The notes under the pieces: generated by a model
Database searches by the model: none
Told to the model about the DNA's origin: nothing
The model's input: only the letters and a program-made list of their open reading frames with translations
Program-made: the position numbers and the translations under genes
Part shown: in pieces, positions 1 through 9,300 of the stretch
How positions within the stretch are numbered: position 1 is the stretch's first letter
How the letters are laid out: each line of letters begins with the position of its first letter
DNA from: Dokdonella_A sp963834755
Lineage (GTDB): Bacteria; Pseudomonadota; Gammaproteobacteria; Xanthomonadales; Rhodanobacteraceae
Assembly: GCA_963834755.1 (NCBI GenBank)
Contig: CAWICQ010000001.1
Location: 1-64,000 of the forward strand
Length of the DNA stretch: 64,000 bases
Direction: 5' to 3'

Positions 1-175
1 GTGTGGCTGAAGGGCGGCCGTGGCACGGCGCGGCTTGCGCCCAGCGTACCGCCGAGTGGTTACCGATAGAAATTGATAGATACGATGGCTTCGATCGACG
101 GCGTCTATCGCCGTGCCCGGGTCTTGGCGGCGTGTCGGGCCGGAATGCGGATTCGAGCTTGGCGCCTTGGAGCCA

Positions 176-1141
176 TCACGGCGCCCGCGCCGCAGTGCGG
201 GATCGGCGTGCCGTTTTCGACGCTTCACCGGTGCACGCCGAATGCGGATCGAGCAGCGCGCGCGACAGCACGAACAGCTCGGCCAGGCGCTTCAGGAACG
301 GCGCCATCGCCGAGCTCTTGCGCCAAACCATCGCGATGCGCCGGCTCGGCGCATGGCCGCGGAACTCGACGAGACGGATGTCCGAGGACTGCGCCACCGG
401 CGGCTTTACCGCCAGCGTCGGCAGCAGCGTGACGCCGACGTTCGCCGCGACCATCTGGCGCAGCGTTTCGAGGCTGGTCGCGCGGAATCCGGTTTTTTCG
501 CTCGCGCCGGCGAGCTGGCACACCTCGAGCGCCTGATCGCGCAGGCAATGGCCGTCTTCAAGCAGCAGCAGGGTCTGATCGGTGAGATCGTCGAGCTTGA
601 GCTGTTTGCGCGCGGCGAGCGGATGGTGTTCCGGCACGGCGAGCAGGAAGGGTTCTTCGAACAGGAACTGCTGATGCAGCTGATCGTCATGGATCGGCTG
701 CGCCAGCACGGCGGCATCGAGGCGGCCTTCGCGGAGCTGCTTCAGCACGATCTCGGTTTTTTCCTCGACCAGTAAAAGTTCGAGGCGCGGAAAGCGCTCG
801 CGAATCTTCGGCACGACGTGCGGCAGGAGATAAGGCCCGAGCGTCGGAAAGATGCCGAGCCGTACCGTGCCGGATTCGGGATCCTTGGTGCGCCGCGCGA
901 TCTGCCGGATCTGCTCGACTTCGTTGAGCACCTCGCGCGCGCGCTGCGCGATCTCGCGACCGACTTCGGTAAGCAGCACCTTGCGCGGCGTGCGTTCGAC
1001 GAGCGCGACGCCAAGCTCTTCCTCGAGCTTGCGAATCTGCGTCGACAGTGTCGGCTGGCTGACGAAGCTCGCGGTCGCGGCGCGGCCGAAATGCTTGTGT
1101 TCGGCCAGCGCAACCAGATATCGGAGATCACGCAGGTTCAT
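176..1141 (-). CDS. oxyR: Hydrogen-peroxide sensing LysR-type regulator OxyR
   Basis: This is a LysR-family transcription factor that senses peroxide by forming a disulfide and then activates antioxidant genes. The N-terminal winged helix-turn-helix covers about residues 1-60 (FGRAATASFVSQPTLSTQI), followed by the two-lobe effector domain. The redox pair is visible as C199 and C208 in the segment GHCLRDQALEVC, at exactly the numbers used for E. coli OxyR, which makes this OxyR rather than a generic LysR protein. The ATG at 1141 is preferred to a start 18 bases upstream because a GGAG site lies seven bases before it and the protein then begins MNLRDLRYLV as in the family. The C-terminus runs on for about 20 basic residues beyond the usual end. 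It is divergent from ahpC, its expected target. Confidence 0.95.
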   Translation of the reverse strand: MNLRDLRYLVALAEHKHFGRAATASFVSQPTLSTQIRKLEEELGVALVERTPRKVLLTEVGREIAQRAREVLNEVEQIRQIARRTKDPESGTVRLGIFPTLGPYLLPHVVPKIRERFPRLELLLVEEKTEIVLKQLREGRLDAAVLAQPIHDDQLHQQFLFEEPFLLAVPEHHPLAARKQLKLDDLTDQTLLLLEDGHCLRDQALEVCQLAGASEKTGFRATSLETLRQMVAANVGVTLLPTLAVKPPVAQSSDIRLVEFRGHAPSRRIAMVWRKSSAMAPFLKRLAELFVLSRALLDPHSACTGEASKTARRSRTAARAP

Positions 1142-1163
1142 CCGCGCTCCAATTGACATGGAC

Positions 1164-1190
1164 TATCGAATCGATATTAACAATCGATTT
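1164..1190. promoter_or_regulatory. Candidate OxyR-binding region between oxyR and ahpC
   Basis: The 141-base gap between the divergent starts of oxyR and ahpC holds an AT-rich stretch with ATCGAA at 1165-1170 and two ATCGAT palindromes at 1170-1175 and 1183-1188, separated by seven bases. LysR-type regulators bind such dyads in divergent promoters. The match to the textbook OxyR consensus (four ATAG/CTAT-like elements) is only partial, so the assignment rests mainly on position. Confidence 0.4.
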
Positions 1191-1282
1191 GAACAATGGG
1201 AAGGGTGGCCCTATGTTGGTAGGCGTAGCGCGATTCAGCGCGACCTCATTCCGGTTCCTATTCACCCCTCAGGAGCGACACC

Positions 1283-1825
1283 ATGCTGACCGTCGGAGAC
1301 AAGTTCCCACAATTCAAGCTCAAGGCAACCGTGGCCATCGACAATATCGATACCGCGTTCGCCGAAATCGACAACCACACCTACAAAGGCAAGTGGACGC
1401 TGGTGTTCTTCTATCCGAAGGACTTCACGTTCGTGTGCCCGACCGAAATCAAGGGTTTCGGCGACCTGAATGCGCAGTTCGCGGATCGCGATTGCCAGGT
1501 TCTCGCGGCGAGCACCGACAGCGAATTCGTGCATCTCGCGTGGCGTCGCGACCACAAGGATCTGAAGCAGCTTCCGTTCCCGATGCTCGCCGACACCGCG
1601 AAGCGCCTGTCGACCGCGCTCGGCATCCTTGATGCGGAAGAGGGCGTCGCCAAGCGCGCCACGTTCCTCGTCGATCCGGATGGCGTGATCCGTTTTGCGT
1701 ATGTCACCGACGGCAGCGTCGGCCGCAATCCGCAGGAAGTGTTGCGCGTGCTCGATGCGCTGCAGACCGATGAGCTCTGCCCGTGCAACTGGAGCAAGGG
1801 CGACGAGGTGCTGAAAGCAGCCTAA
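1283..1825 (+). CDS. ahpC: Peroxiredoxin AhpC (alkyl hydroperoxide reductase subunit)
   Basis: A two-cysteine peroxiredoxin of 180 residues that reduces hydrogen peroxide and organic peroxides in the cytoplasm. The peroxidatic cysteine is C52 in FTFVCPTE, and the C-terminal CPCNW (C166, C168) supplies the resolving thiol. Length and the VFFYPKDFTFVCPTEI block fit the AhpC/Prx1 group. The start ATG has AGGAG eight bases upstream. No AhpF flavoprotein follows; instead ahpD lies 276 bases downstream, so AhpD, with a lipoyl-type electron supply, is the likely reductant as in Mycobacterium. OxyR next door is the expected activator. Confidence 0.95.
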   Translation: MLTVGDKFPQFKLKATVAIDNIDTAFAEIDNHTYKGKWTLVFFYPKDFTFVCPTEIKGFGDLNAQFADRDCQVLAASTDSEFVHLAWRRDHKDLKQLPFPMLADTAKRLSTALGILDAEEGVAKRATFLVDPDGVIRFAYVTDGSVGRNPQEVLRVLDALQTDELCPCNWSKGDEVLKAA

Positions 1826-1949
1826 TTATTCGGGGTTGTGATCGGGCGGGCCGGTCCCAATGTTGCGGGAACGGCTCTCAGGGCGACGCAAAACGCGGCG
1901 CCCATGGTTTGGGCGGCATCGGTCTCCTCCCTCCCCAACGATGTCGCCC

Positions 1950-1977
1950 CGGCCGGCGACCCCCGGCCGTTATTTTT
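1950..1977 (+). terminator. Intrinsic terminator after ahpC
   Basis: CGGCCGG at 1950-1956 pairs with CCGGCCG at 1963-1969 around a six-base loop, followed by TTATTTTT. It would end ahpC transcripts before ahpD. Confidence 0.65.
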
Positions 1978-2057
1978 GCGGGCATCGGTGCCCGCGCTGA
2001 AGCAAGATCAAGAACGGCCATCCCCGGCCGCACTTCCTTAGACAGCTAAAGAATTAT

Positions 2058-2086
2058 GAGCCCGGCTTCACGCCGGGCTCTTCTTT
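2058..2086 (+). terminator. Second hairpin just ahead of ahpD (terminator or attenuator)
   Basis: GAGCCCGGC (2058-2066) and GCCGGGCTC (2072-2080) form a perfect nine-pair stem with a five-base loop, followed by TTCTTT. It sits only 21 bases upstream of the ahpD start, so it could also reduce read-through into ahpD. Confidence 0.55.
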
Positions 2087-2101
2087 CCGAGGAGTTGCCG
2101 C

Positions 2102-2662
2102 ATGAATCTTGAAACGATCAAAGCGCGGATTCCGGACTACGCGAAGGATCTGCGTCTCAATCTCGACTCGGTGCTGAGCGAAAGCGGTGCGCCGGGTCTT
2201 TCCGCCAAGCAGATCGCGATCATCGCGCTTGCAAGTGCCATCACGTCGCGGCATGAACCGCTGACGCAAGCAATCGCCGCGCAGGCTGCGACGGTGCTGA
2301 GTCCCGCCGAAATCGATGGCGCTCGCGCGGCGGCGGCGATCATGGCGATGAACAATGTCTACTATCGCTTCACGCACCTCGTCGGCGATCCGGAATACCA
2401 GACCTTGCGCGCGAGCCTGCGCATGAACGTCATGGCGAATCCCGGTTGCGGCAAGGTCGATTTCGAGCTCGCATCGCTGGCGGCGTCGGCCATCAATGGC
2501 TGTGGCGCGTGCGTCGAGTCGCACGAAAAAACCCTGCGCAAGCATGGCGTGCCGGTGCTGGCGATTCAGAGCGCCGCGCGCATCGCGGCGGTGATCCACG
2601 GTGTTGCAGTCACGATCGAACAGGCCCTCGCAGCCGCGCCGGCGCTCGCGGAAGCAGCCTGA
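2102..2662 (+). CDS. ahpD: Alkyl hydroperoxidase AhpD
   Basis: A carboxymuconolactone-decarboxylase-fold protein of 186 residues, the size of typical AhpD. The active site CGACVESH is present (C134, C137, H141), the thiol pair and histidine that give AhpD weak peroxidase activity and let it pass electrons to AhpC from lipoylated enzymes. GAGGAG lies upstream of the ATG. The gene follows ahpC in the same direction but is separated from it by two hairpins, so it may have its own promoter. The pairing with ahpC in the absence of ahpF is the usual arrangement for this electron-supply route. Confidence 0.93.
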   Translation: MNLETIKARIPDYAKDLRLNLDSVLSESGAPGLSAKQIAIIALASAITSRHEPLTQAIAAQAATVLSPAEIDGARAAAAIMAMNNVYYRFTHLVGDPEYQTLRASLRMNVMANPGCGKVDFELASLAASAINGCGACVESHEKTLRKHGVPVLAIQSAARIAAVIHGVAVTIEQALAAAPALAEAA

Positions 2663-2676
2663 GCGGCTTTTCATTC

Positions 2677-2717
2677 CGGGTGCATCGCGACCAACGCGTG
2701 ATGCACCCGTCATTTTT
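2677..2717 (+). terminator. Intrinsic terminator after ahpD
   Basis: CGGGTGCATC (2677-2686) pairs with GATGCACCCG (2700-2709), followed by TCATTTTTT. Confidence 0.75.
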
Positions 2718-2816
2718 TCCTCTCCCGCATTGTTCTTTTTCCCGCCCGCATGACTAATCGGCCATGCCGGGGCCAGTAGGCTGTGGTGTCCTGCGCGACC
2801 TTTCCCAAGTATCGTG

Positions 2817-5573
2817 ATGCGCATGCTCCTGCGGGCAGTATTTGTTGCGTGTGCGCTGGCCGCCGGTGTTCCGGCGGCAGCAAAGACCAGCGCGGCTGAC
2901 GACGTCCCGGCCGGCAAGCTGCCCGCCGACGCGACGCCTCGGCACTATTCGTTGCACTTCACCGTCGATCCGCGCACCGATCGCTTCAGCGGTGAGACGC
3001 GGATTCGCGTTCAGCTCACCGCGCCCGCGAACCACGTATGGCTGCATGCGCAGCAACTCGACATCGCAAAGGCTACCGTCACCGCCGCGAACGGCGAAAC
3101 GCGAGCGGCCGTCGTGATTGCGCACGTCGACAGCGGCGTGCTCGAGGTTCGCTTCGATCGCACTTTGCCCGCAGGCGATATCGATCTTGCGTTCGAATAC
3201 ACCGCACCGTTCAATGGTCAGCTGGAAGGCGCCTACAAGGTCAAGGTCGGCGACGACGCGTACGTCATTACGCAAATGGAGCCGATCAGCGCGCGCTATG
3301 CGTTTCCCGGTTTCGACGAGCCGCGTTTCAAGACACCGTTCGATGTCACGTTGACCGTACCGATGGATGAAGTCGCGGTCGCCAACACGCGTCAGCTCGA
3401 TGCAAAGACGTCGGCCGATGGCAAATGGAAAACGCTGACGTTCGCGACGACGAAACCGCTGCCGACCTATCTCATCGCATTCGCGGTCGGGCCGTGGGAT
3501 GTCGTCGACGCGCCGCCGATTCCGCCGAATGCGGTGCGCAAGCATGCGATTCCGCTGCGCGGGCTGGCACCGCGAGGAAAAGGCAAGAAGCTGGCATGGG
3601 TGCTCGGTGAAACGCCGGCCGTCATCAAGTTCTACGAGGACTACACCGCGCAGCCGTATCCGTTCGACAAGCTCGATCTGCTCGGCGCGCCGGATTTTTC
3701 GGCCGGCGCGATGGAGAACGCGGGCCTGATCGTCTATCGCGATGCGCTGTTGCTGCTCGACGAGCACTCGCCCGCGGAACGTTATCGCAGCGTGTTCAAC
3801 GTCAATGCGCACGAGATCGCGCATCAGTGGTACGGCGATCTCGTCACGGTGCCGTGGTGGGACGACATCTGGCTCAACGAAGCCTTCGCGACGTGGGCGC
3901 AGCGCAAGGCGACCGTCGCGCTGAAGCCGGAATATTTCGGCGATCTCGAATCGCTCGAATATCGCCTCGCGACGATGAAGAACGACAGTCTCCTGACCGC
4001 GCGCAAGGTGCGTCAGCCGATCAACGGCCACGGCGACATCGAAACCGCGTTCGACAACATCACCTATCAGAAAGGCGCCAGCGTGCTCGCGATGTTCGAG
4101 GCCTGGGTCGGCGAAGACGCGTTCCGGCAGGGCATGCGCGATTATCTCGCGAGTCACCGCTTCGGCGGCGGCAGCTCGGACGATCTGATCGCATCGCTCG
4201 GCAAGGCGAGCGGCAAGGGCGATGTGTTTGCGGGCTCGATGCGAAGCTTCCTCGATCAGCCCGGCATTCCGCTCGTGCGCGTCGAAGTTGCGTGCAAGGA
4301 CGATCACGCTTCGCTTTCGGTCAGCCAATCGCGCTATCTGCCCTACGGCGTGCTTGGCGAGGGCATGCCGCGCTGGAGCGGACCGATGTGCACGCGTTTC
4401 GGACGCGGCGCCGAGTCGAATACGCAGTGTTTCGTGTTCGATCAGCCCGAGCAGCGCTTCACAGTCGAAGGCGGATGTCCCGATTGGTATCTGCCGAACG
4501 CGCAGGCGCGCGGCTACTACCGCTTCGAGATGTCGGCGGCGGATATGAATCGGCTCGGCGGCGCGCTCGCGCACTTGACCGCGCCCGAACAGGTCGTCTA
4601 CGCCGACGCGTTGAACGGAGCGTTCCGGCGCGGCGCGCTGGGTCCGACCGCGGTGCTCGAGGCGATGCCGCGCCTCGCCGATTCCGAGACGCCGCAAGTC
4701 GCGACCGCGTTGTTCGCTCCGTTCGAATGGATCCGCGAGGAGCTCGTCGACGACACCGCGCGCTCGGTGCTCGACGCTTATGCAAGCTCGATCTACAAAC
4801 CGCGGCTCGAAACACTCGGCTACAGGCGCCGAGAAGGCGATGCGAGCACGACAATCGCGTTGCGCGCGCGTCTCGCCGAGTTTCTTGCCTTGACCGTGCG
4901 CGATGCGGGCGTGCGCGACGAGCTCGCCCGACAAGGTCGTGCGGCACTCGGTCTCGACGGCACCGGCACGATCGATTTGTCGCGCGCCGATTCCGATCTT
5001 TTGCGCAGCGCGCTCCGGGTCACCGTGCAGGAAGACGGCGCGCGCGCGTTCGCGGCCGTGCAAAAGGAATTCGCGGTGAACAGCGACACGGCGCAACGGT
5101 ACGCATTGTTGGCCGCGCTTGGCGCAACGCGCGATCGAGCGCTCGCGGAAAAAGCGCGCGACTTCGGTCTCGATCCGAGCGTGCAGATCGGCGAAATCTA
5201 CAATCTCTACGATGCGCAGATGAACGAGCCGGAAAATCGGGCCGCGATGTGGCAATGGCTGCTCGCGCATTACGACGCGTACCGCGCGCGGCTGCCCGCA
5301 TTCCGCCGCGGCAATATGCCCAAGACGTTCGCCGACGGCCGCTGCAGCGCGACCGACGCGGACGAGCTTTCGGCGTTTTTTGCACCGCGCATCAAGGACC
5401 TGGTCGGCGGCGATCGTGGCCTCGGCCAGACGCTCGAAAGCATCCGCCAATGCGCTTCGCTGCGCGAGCACATCGGCCAGCGGGCGCTGGCCGGCTGGAT
5501 CGAGGCGTACCAAACCCATTCACCGGCGAGTGCTCCGGGCGCGGCACCTGCGAAGGCGGGCGGCCAGCACTGA
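2817..5573 (+). CDS. Exported M1-family zinc aminopeptidase
   Basis: A gluzincin that removes N-terminal amino acids from peptides, about 918 residues. A signal peptide is evident at the start (MRMLLRAVFVACALAAGVPAAA), so it acts in the periplasm or is secreted, unlike cytosolic PepN. The exopeptidase motif GAMEN is at about residue 297, the zinc ligands HEIAH at 332-336 and the third ligand in NEAF at 355, giving the canonical HEXXH-18-E spacing. The C-terminal half is an ERAP1-like helical domain. GTG at 2814, ATG at 2817 and ATG at 2823 are all possible starts; ribosome-site support is weak for each. A terminator upstream and a gap downstream suggest it is transcribed alone. Confidence 0.93.
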   Translation: MRMLLRAVFVACALAAGVPAAAKTSAADDVPAGKLPADATPRHYSLHFTVDPRTDRFSGETRIRVQLTAPANHVWLHAQQLDIAKATVTAANGETRAAVVIAHVDSGVLEVRFDRTLPAGDIDLAFEYTAPFNGQLEGAYKVKVGDDAYVITQMEPISARYAFPGFDEPRFKTPFDVTLTVPMDEVAVANTRQLDAKTSADGKWKTLTFATTKPLPTYLIAFAVGPWDVVDAPPIPPNAVRKHAIPLRGLAPRGKGKKLAWVLGETPAVIKFYEDYTAQPYPFDKLDLLGAPDFSAGAMENAGLIVYRDALLLLDEHSPAERYRSVFNVNAHEIAHQWYGDLVTVPWWDDIWLNEAFATWAQRKATVALKPEYFGDLESLEYRLATMKNDSLLTARKVRQPINGHGDIETAFDNITYQKGASVLAMFEAWVGEDAFRQGMRDYLASHRFGGGSSDDLIASLGKASGKGDVFAGSMRSFLDQPGIPLVRVEVACKDDHASLSVSQSRYLPYGVLGEGMPRWSGPMCTRFGRGAESNTQCFVFDQPEQRFTVEGGCPDWYLPNAQARGYYRFEMSAADMNRLGGALAHLTAPEQVVYADALNGAFRRGALGPTAVLEAMPRLADSETPQVATALFAPFEWIREELVDDTARSVLDAYASSIYKPRLETLGYRRREGDASTTIALRARLAEFLALTVRDAGVRDELARQGRAALGLDGTGTIDLSRADSDLLRSALRVTVQEDGARAFAAVQKEFAVNSDTAQRYALLAALGATRDRALAEKARDFGLDPSVQIGEIYNLYDAQMNEPENRAAMWQWLLAHYDAYRARLPAFRRGNMPKTFADGRCSATDADELSAFFAPRIKDLVGGDRGLGQTLESIRQCASLREHIGQRALAGWIEAYQTHSPASAPGAAPAKAGGQH

Positions 5574-5699
5574 GGAAGGATCGCTCCGCACGCCTGGGTG
5601 CCGTGTGAAACATCGGCGATAGGGCAGAACGGAATCGCCGCGGCCAAACCACGTCGCGCTTGCTAAGATGCCACGCAACGTCTGAGGGACGGACTTGCG

Positions 5700-6251
5700 A
5701 TGGACGAGCCTTCTTCCGTGGCGGAAGTGTTCTCGCGCATTCCCGAGCGCAATACTGGCGATGCGATGCTGCGTACCGCGCAGCAACACCACGTCGTGTT
5801 GTCGAGCATGGCCGATACCAAGGCCAACATCATCATCACGGTCTCGTCGATCGTGCTGACGCTGTCGCTGGGGCGCATCGGCGATGCCGATCTTCGACCC
5901 GCCGTGCAGACGCTCGCGGCGTTCACGCTCATTTCACTGTTTTTCGCGATCCTCGCGGTGCTGCCCAAGCATCGATCGCTGCGCATCGGCTCCGGCGATT
6001 TTCCCGAGAATTTCAACCTGCTGTTTTTCGGCCACTTCGCCGATCTTCCACGCGAGCGTTTCCTGCGCGAGATCGCGGCGGCGATGAAGCCCGACGGCTC
6101 GGTGTACGAAACGATGGCGAACGATCTCTATTCGATCGGCTGGTATCTCGCGCATCGCAAATATCGTTATCTCCGCTACAGCTACCTGTTTTTCCTCGCC
6201 GGTTTCGTCATCGCCTGCCTGGAACAGGCGTGGAGGCTGTTCATGCGCTAA
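5700..6251 (+). CDS. Pycsar-effector-like (DUF5706) three-helix membrane protein, orphan
   Basis: A 183-residue protein with an N-terminal soluble stretch, then the block MADTKANIIITVSSIVLTLS at about residues 40-60, a second membrane helix (about 75-90) and a third near the C-terminus. The D-x-KA element entering the first helix is the hallmark of the DUF5706 family, which includes the transmembrane effector of the Pycsar anti-phage system. That effector responds to cyclic pyrimidine nucleotides made by a neighbouring cyclase. No nucleotide cyclase, HD domain or other defence gene lies nearby, so a defence role is not supported by context, and family members also occur alone. GAGGGA upstream supports the ATG. 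Confidence 0.65.
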   Translation: MDEPSSVAEVFSRIPERNTGDAMLRTAQQHHVVLSSMADTKANIIITVSSIVLTLSLGRIGDADLRPAVQTLAAFTLISLFFAILAVLPKHRSLRIGSGDFPENFNLLFFGHFADLPRERFLREIAAAMKPDGSVYETMANDLYSIGWYLAHRKYRYLRYSYLFFLAGFVIACLEQAWRLFMR

Positions 6252-6355
6252 ACCCCGCGCTGCCCATGCCTGCGTTGCAGACGGTGGCGGGACCGCCGAT
6301 GCGATTCCGTATCACCCGTCATACGCCGTAGTCGCCTCCGGAACGAGGGTTTTCC

Positions 6356-9300
6356 ATGCGCGCATTCCTGCATCGCCTTGCCTGGCTGACGGGCCTCCTT
6401 CTCGCCACTGCGGCGCACGCCGACCCGCAAGTGCCGCCGACGCTCGAACCGTGGCGCGGCTGGGTGCTGCACGGCCAGGAATTCCGCGCCTGTCCGCTGA
6501 TCGCGGGGCGGGTAGGAGCTGCGCCGGAAGATTATCTCTGCGCATGGCCCGGCTTGCTCTCGCTGAACGCCGATGCCGGTGGCGCAAACGTGACGCAGCA
6601 TTGGCGCGTCGAAGCCGAATCGTGGATTCCTCTGCCGGGCGACGCGTCGCACTGGCCGCAGCAGGTCACGGTCGACGGCCAGGCGGCGCCCGTCGTCGAT
6701 CATGAAGGACCGTGCTCTGCGTCTCGCAGCCGGCGCTCACGAAATTCGCGCGCGTATTCCGTGGCGCGAACGCCCGCAAACGCTGCACGTGCCTGCGGTG
6801 ATCGGTCTCGTCGCGCTCAACGTCGACGGCAAAGCAGTCGCGCCGATCCAGCGCAAGGATAGCGAGGTCACGCTCGGTCGCGGCGTCGCCGCGGCACCCG
6901 AAGTCGACAACATCGAACTGCACGTGTATCGCAAGCTGGCCGACGGGATTCCGGCGATGCTGACGACGGAGATCCGGCTTGCGGTCTCGGGTCAGGCGCG
7001 CGAGGAAACGATCGGCCCGGCACTCCCGGCCGGTTTCGAACCGCTGCGTCTGGACAGCGAGGAATGGCCCGCGCGTTTGGATGCGGATGGACGCTTGCGC
7101 GTGCAGGTGCAGCCCGGAACATCGGTGGTCAAGCTCGAAGCGCGTGCGACGGCACCCTTAGCGAAAGTCGTCGCGCGCGTGCCGGACGCGCCGTGGCCGA
7201 AGCAGGAGATCTGGAGCTACGAAGCCGCGCCGACGTTGCGCGTGACTTCGGCGACGAGTGCGCTGCAAGTCGATCCGCGCCAGGCCGATGTCGATCAGGA
7301 ATGGCTTACGTTACCGACGTTCGCGCTCGGTGACGGAGCCGAGATCACGATCGAAGAACGTTCGCGCGGTCTGGCTCCCGACGACAAGAACCGCCTGACG
7401 CTCGATCGCGAGATGTGGCTCGATTTTTCCGGCGACGGCTGGTTTGCGCGCGATCGTGTCGGTGGCGAAATGCTGCGCGGCTGGCGGTTCGACGTCGCGG
7501 CGCCGCTGACGCTTGAGCGCGCCGATGCGTTGAATTCGAAATTCCGTAATCAAAAGGGAGAGAGTCTCCTTGTCACGCACGGCAGCGAACCGGGAACCTC
7601 CGGTGTCGAATGGCGCACACCGCAAGTCGATCTCGGCGCCGGCGTGCGCATCGCCTCGGCGGCCTCGCTGCTGCCGGTAACGGGTTGGCAAGACAGTTTC
7701 GAGCGCGTCAACACGACGCTGCATCTGCCGAGCGGCTACAAGCTGCTCGGCGCGCCGGGCGCCGACAGCGCGGCCGGAAGCTGGCTGTCCGGCTGGACGC
7801 TGCTCGACGTTTTCATCGCGGCGATCGTCGTGCTGCTCGCATGGCGATTGCTCGGCGTCGTGGGCGCGGCGATCGCTGCTCTGTATCTCGTGTTCAGTTT
7901 CCAGGAATCCGGCGCGCCGCTGTGGACGTTGCTCGCCGCGTTGGCGCTCGGACTGATCGCGCGTCTGCTGCCCGGCGGGAAACTTGCGACGGCTGCGACG
8001 TGGACGCGTCGCGCAGCGCTTGCTTTGCTCGTGTTGGTCACGCTGCCGTTCGCGGCGGATCAGCTGCGCTATGCGTTGCATCCGCAGTTGGAGAACCAGA
8101 GCTACGGGTATCGGTCGGGATTGGGGGGTGGCGTCGTTGCGTCATTGAAAACGCGGGCGGTGCTTCAAAAGGAGGAGGCACAAAGTTGCCGCGCCGGAGT
8201 CGGCGCCGGTTGCTCTCCCCCTTCTCCTGCCCCAGGGCCCGTGCGAGAGCAGAGTGCCGAACAGGCGAATCCGCGCGTCGGAGACCATCATCGTGACAGG
8301 CTCCGAAATCCGCCGTGCCGACGTCATGGACCACTACAACGAATCCACGGTCGTTCAGACGGGCGCCGGCGAGCCCGAATGGAACCTCGGATCCAACTAC
8401 CTGCTCACGTGGAGCGGACCAGTGCTGCCGTCGCAGAGCGTGCGCCTGGTCATCGCGCCGCCGTGGCTGGTGCGATTGCTGCGCGTCGGCACGGTTGCGC
8501 TTCTCGCAATGCTGCTCGTGCGGTTGGTGCGCGGAAATCTTGGCTCGGTCGCGCGCACGTCGGCAGCTTCGCTGGCGGGTGCGATGCTGCTGCTATCGGC
8601 ATTGTCGATCCCTTCGCCGGTTCGCGCGCAGGCGTTTCCGCCCGAAAGCCTGCTCAATGAATTGAGCGCGCGCGCGATCGAGGCACCCGCGTGCGTGCCG
8701 CGTTGCGCGAACATCGCCAACGCGGACGTCAGCGCGCGCGGCGACGAGATTCGCATCGCGCTCGAAGCGCACGCGGCGGCACGCGTCGCATTGCCGATTC
8801 CCGCCGGCGACGACTCGCTGCAACTGCGCAGCATCACCGTTGATGGTGCTGGCCAGGACGGCATTGCGAGCAGTAAAGGCGTTCTGCACATCGGACTCGC
8901 GCGCGGCGTGCATCGCGTCGAGCTCGTGTATGCGTCGGCAGCGGACAAGGTCGCGCTCAAATTTCCGCTGCAGCCGATGCGTATCGCGTTTTCCGGCGAA
9001 GGCTGGCAGTCGAGCGGCGTGAACGACGATCGCCTGATGACCGAAACGCTGTCGCTGTCGCGCGCGCGGGAAAACGGCACGACCGGCCCCGCGGGAACGC
9101 AGCGATTCAGCCCATTCGTGCTCGTGCATCGGGACATCACGCTCGGTCTCAACTGGACGCTTTCGACGGATGTGCGCCGTCTCGCTCCAAGCGCGGGCGG
9201 ATTCACGGTGTCGGTGCCGGCACTCGCCGGCGAGCATGTTTCGACGGCCGGCATCAAGAACGAGCGCGGATCGATCATCGCTGCGATCGGAGACGACGAA

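Noticed and set aside
2754..5519. A 921-codon open frame on the minus strand
   Set aside because: It lies entirely opposite the M1 aminopeptidase, whose motifs are clear; the frame is open because of GC-rich codon bias.
5574..6355. A nucleotide cyclase or other defence partner of the Pycsar-like protein
   Set aside because: The flanking genes are an aminopeptidase and a large membrane protein; no cyclase motif is visible.
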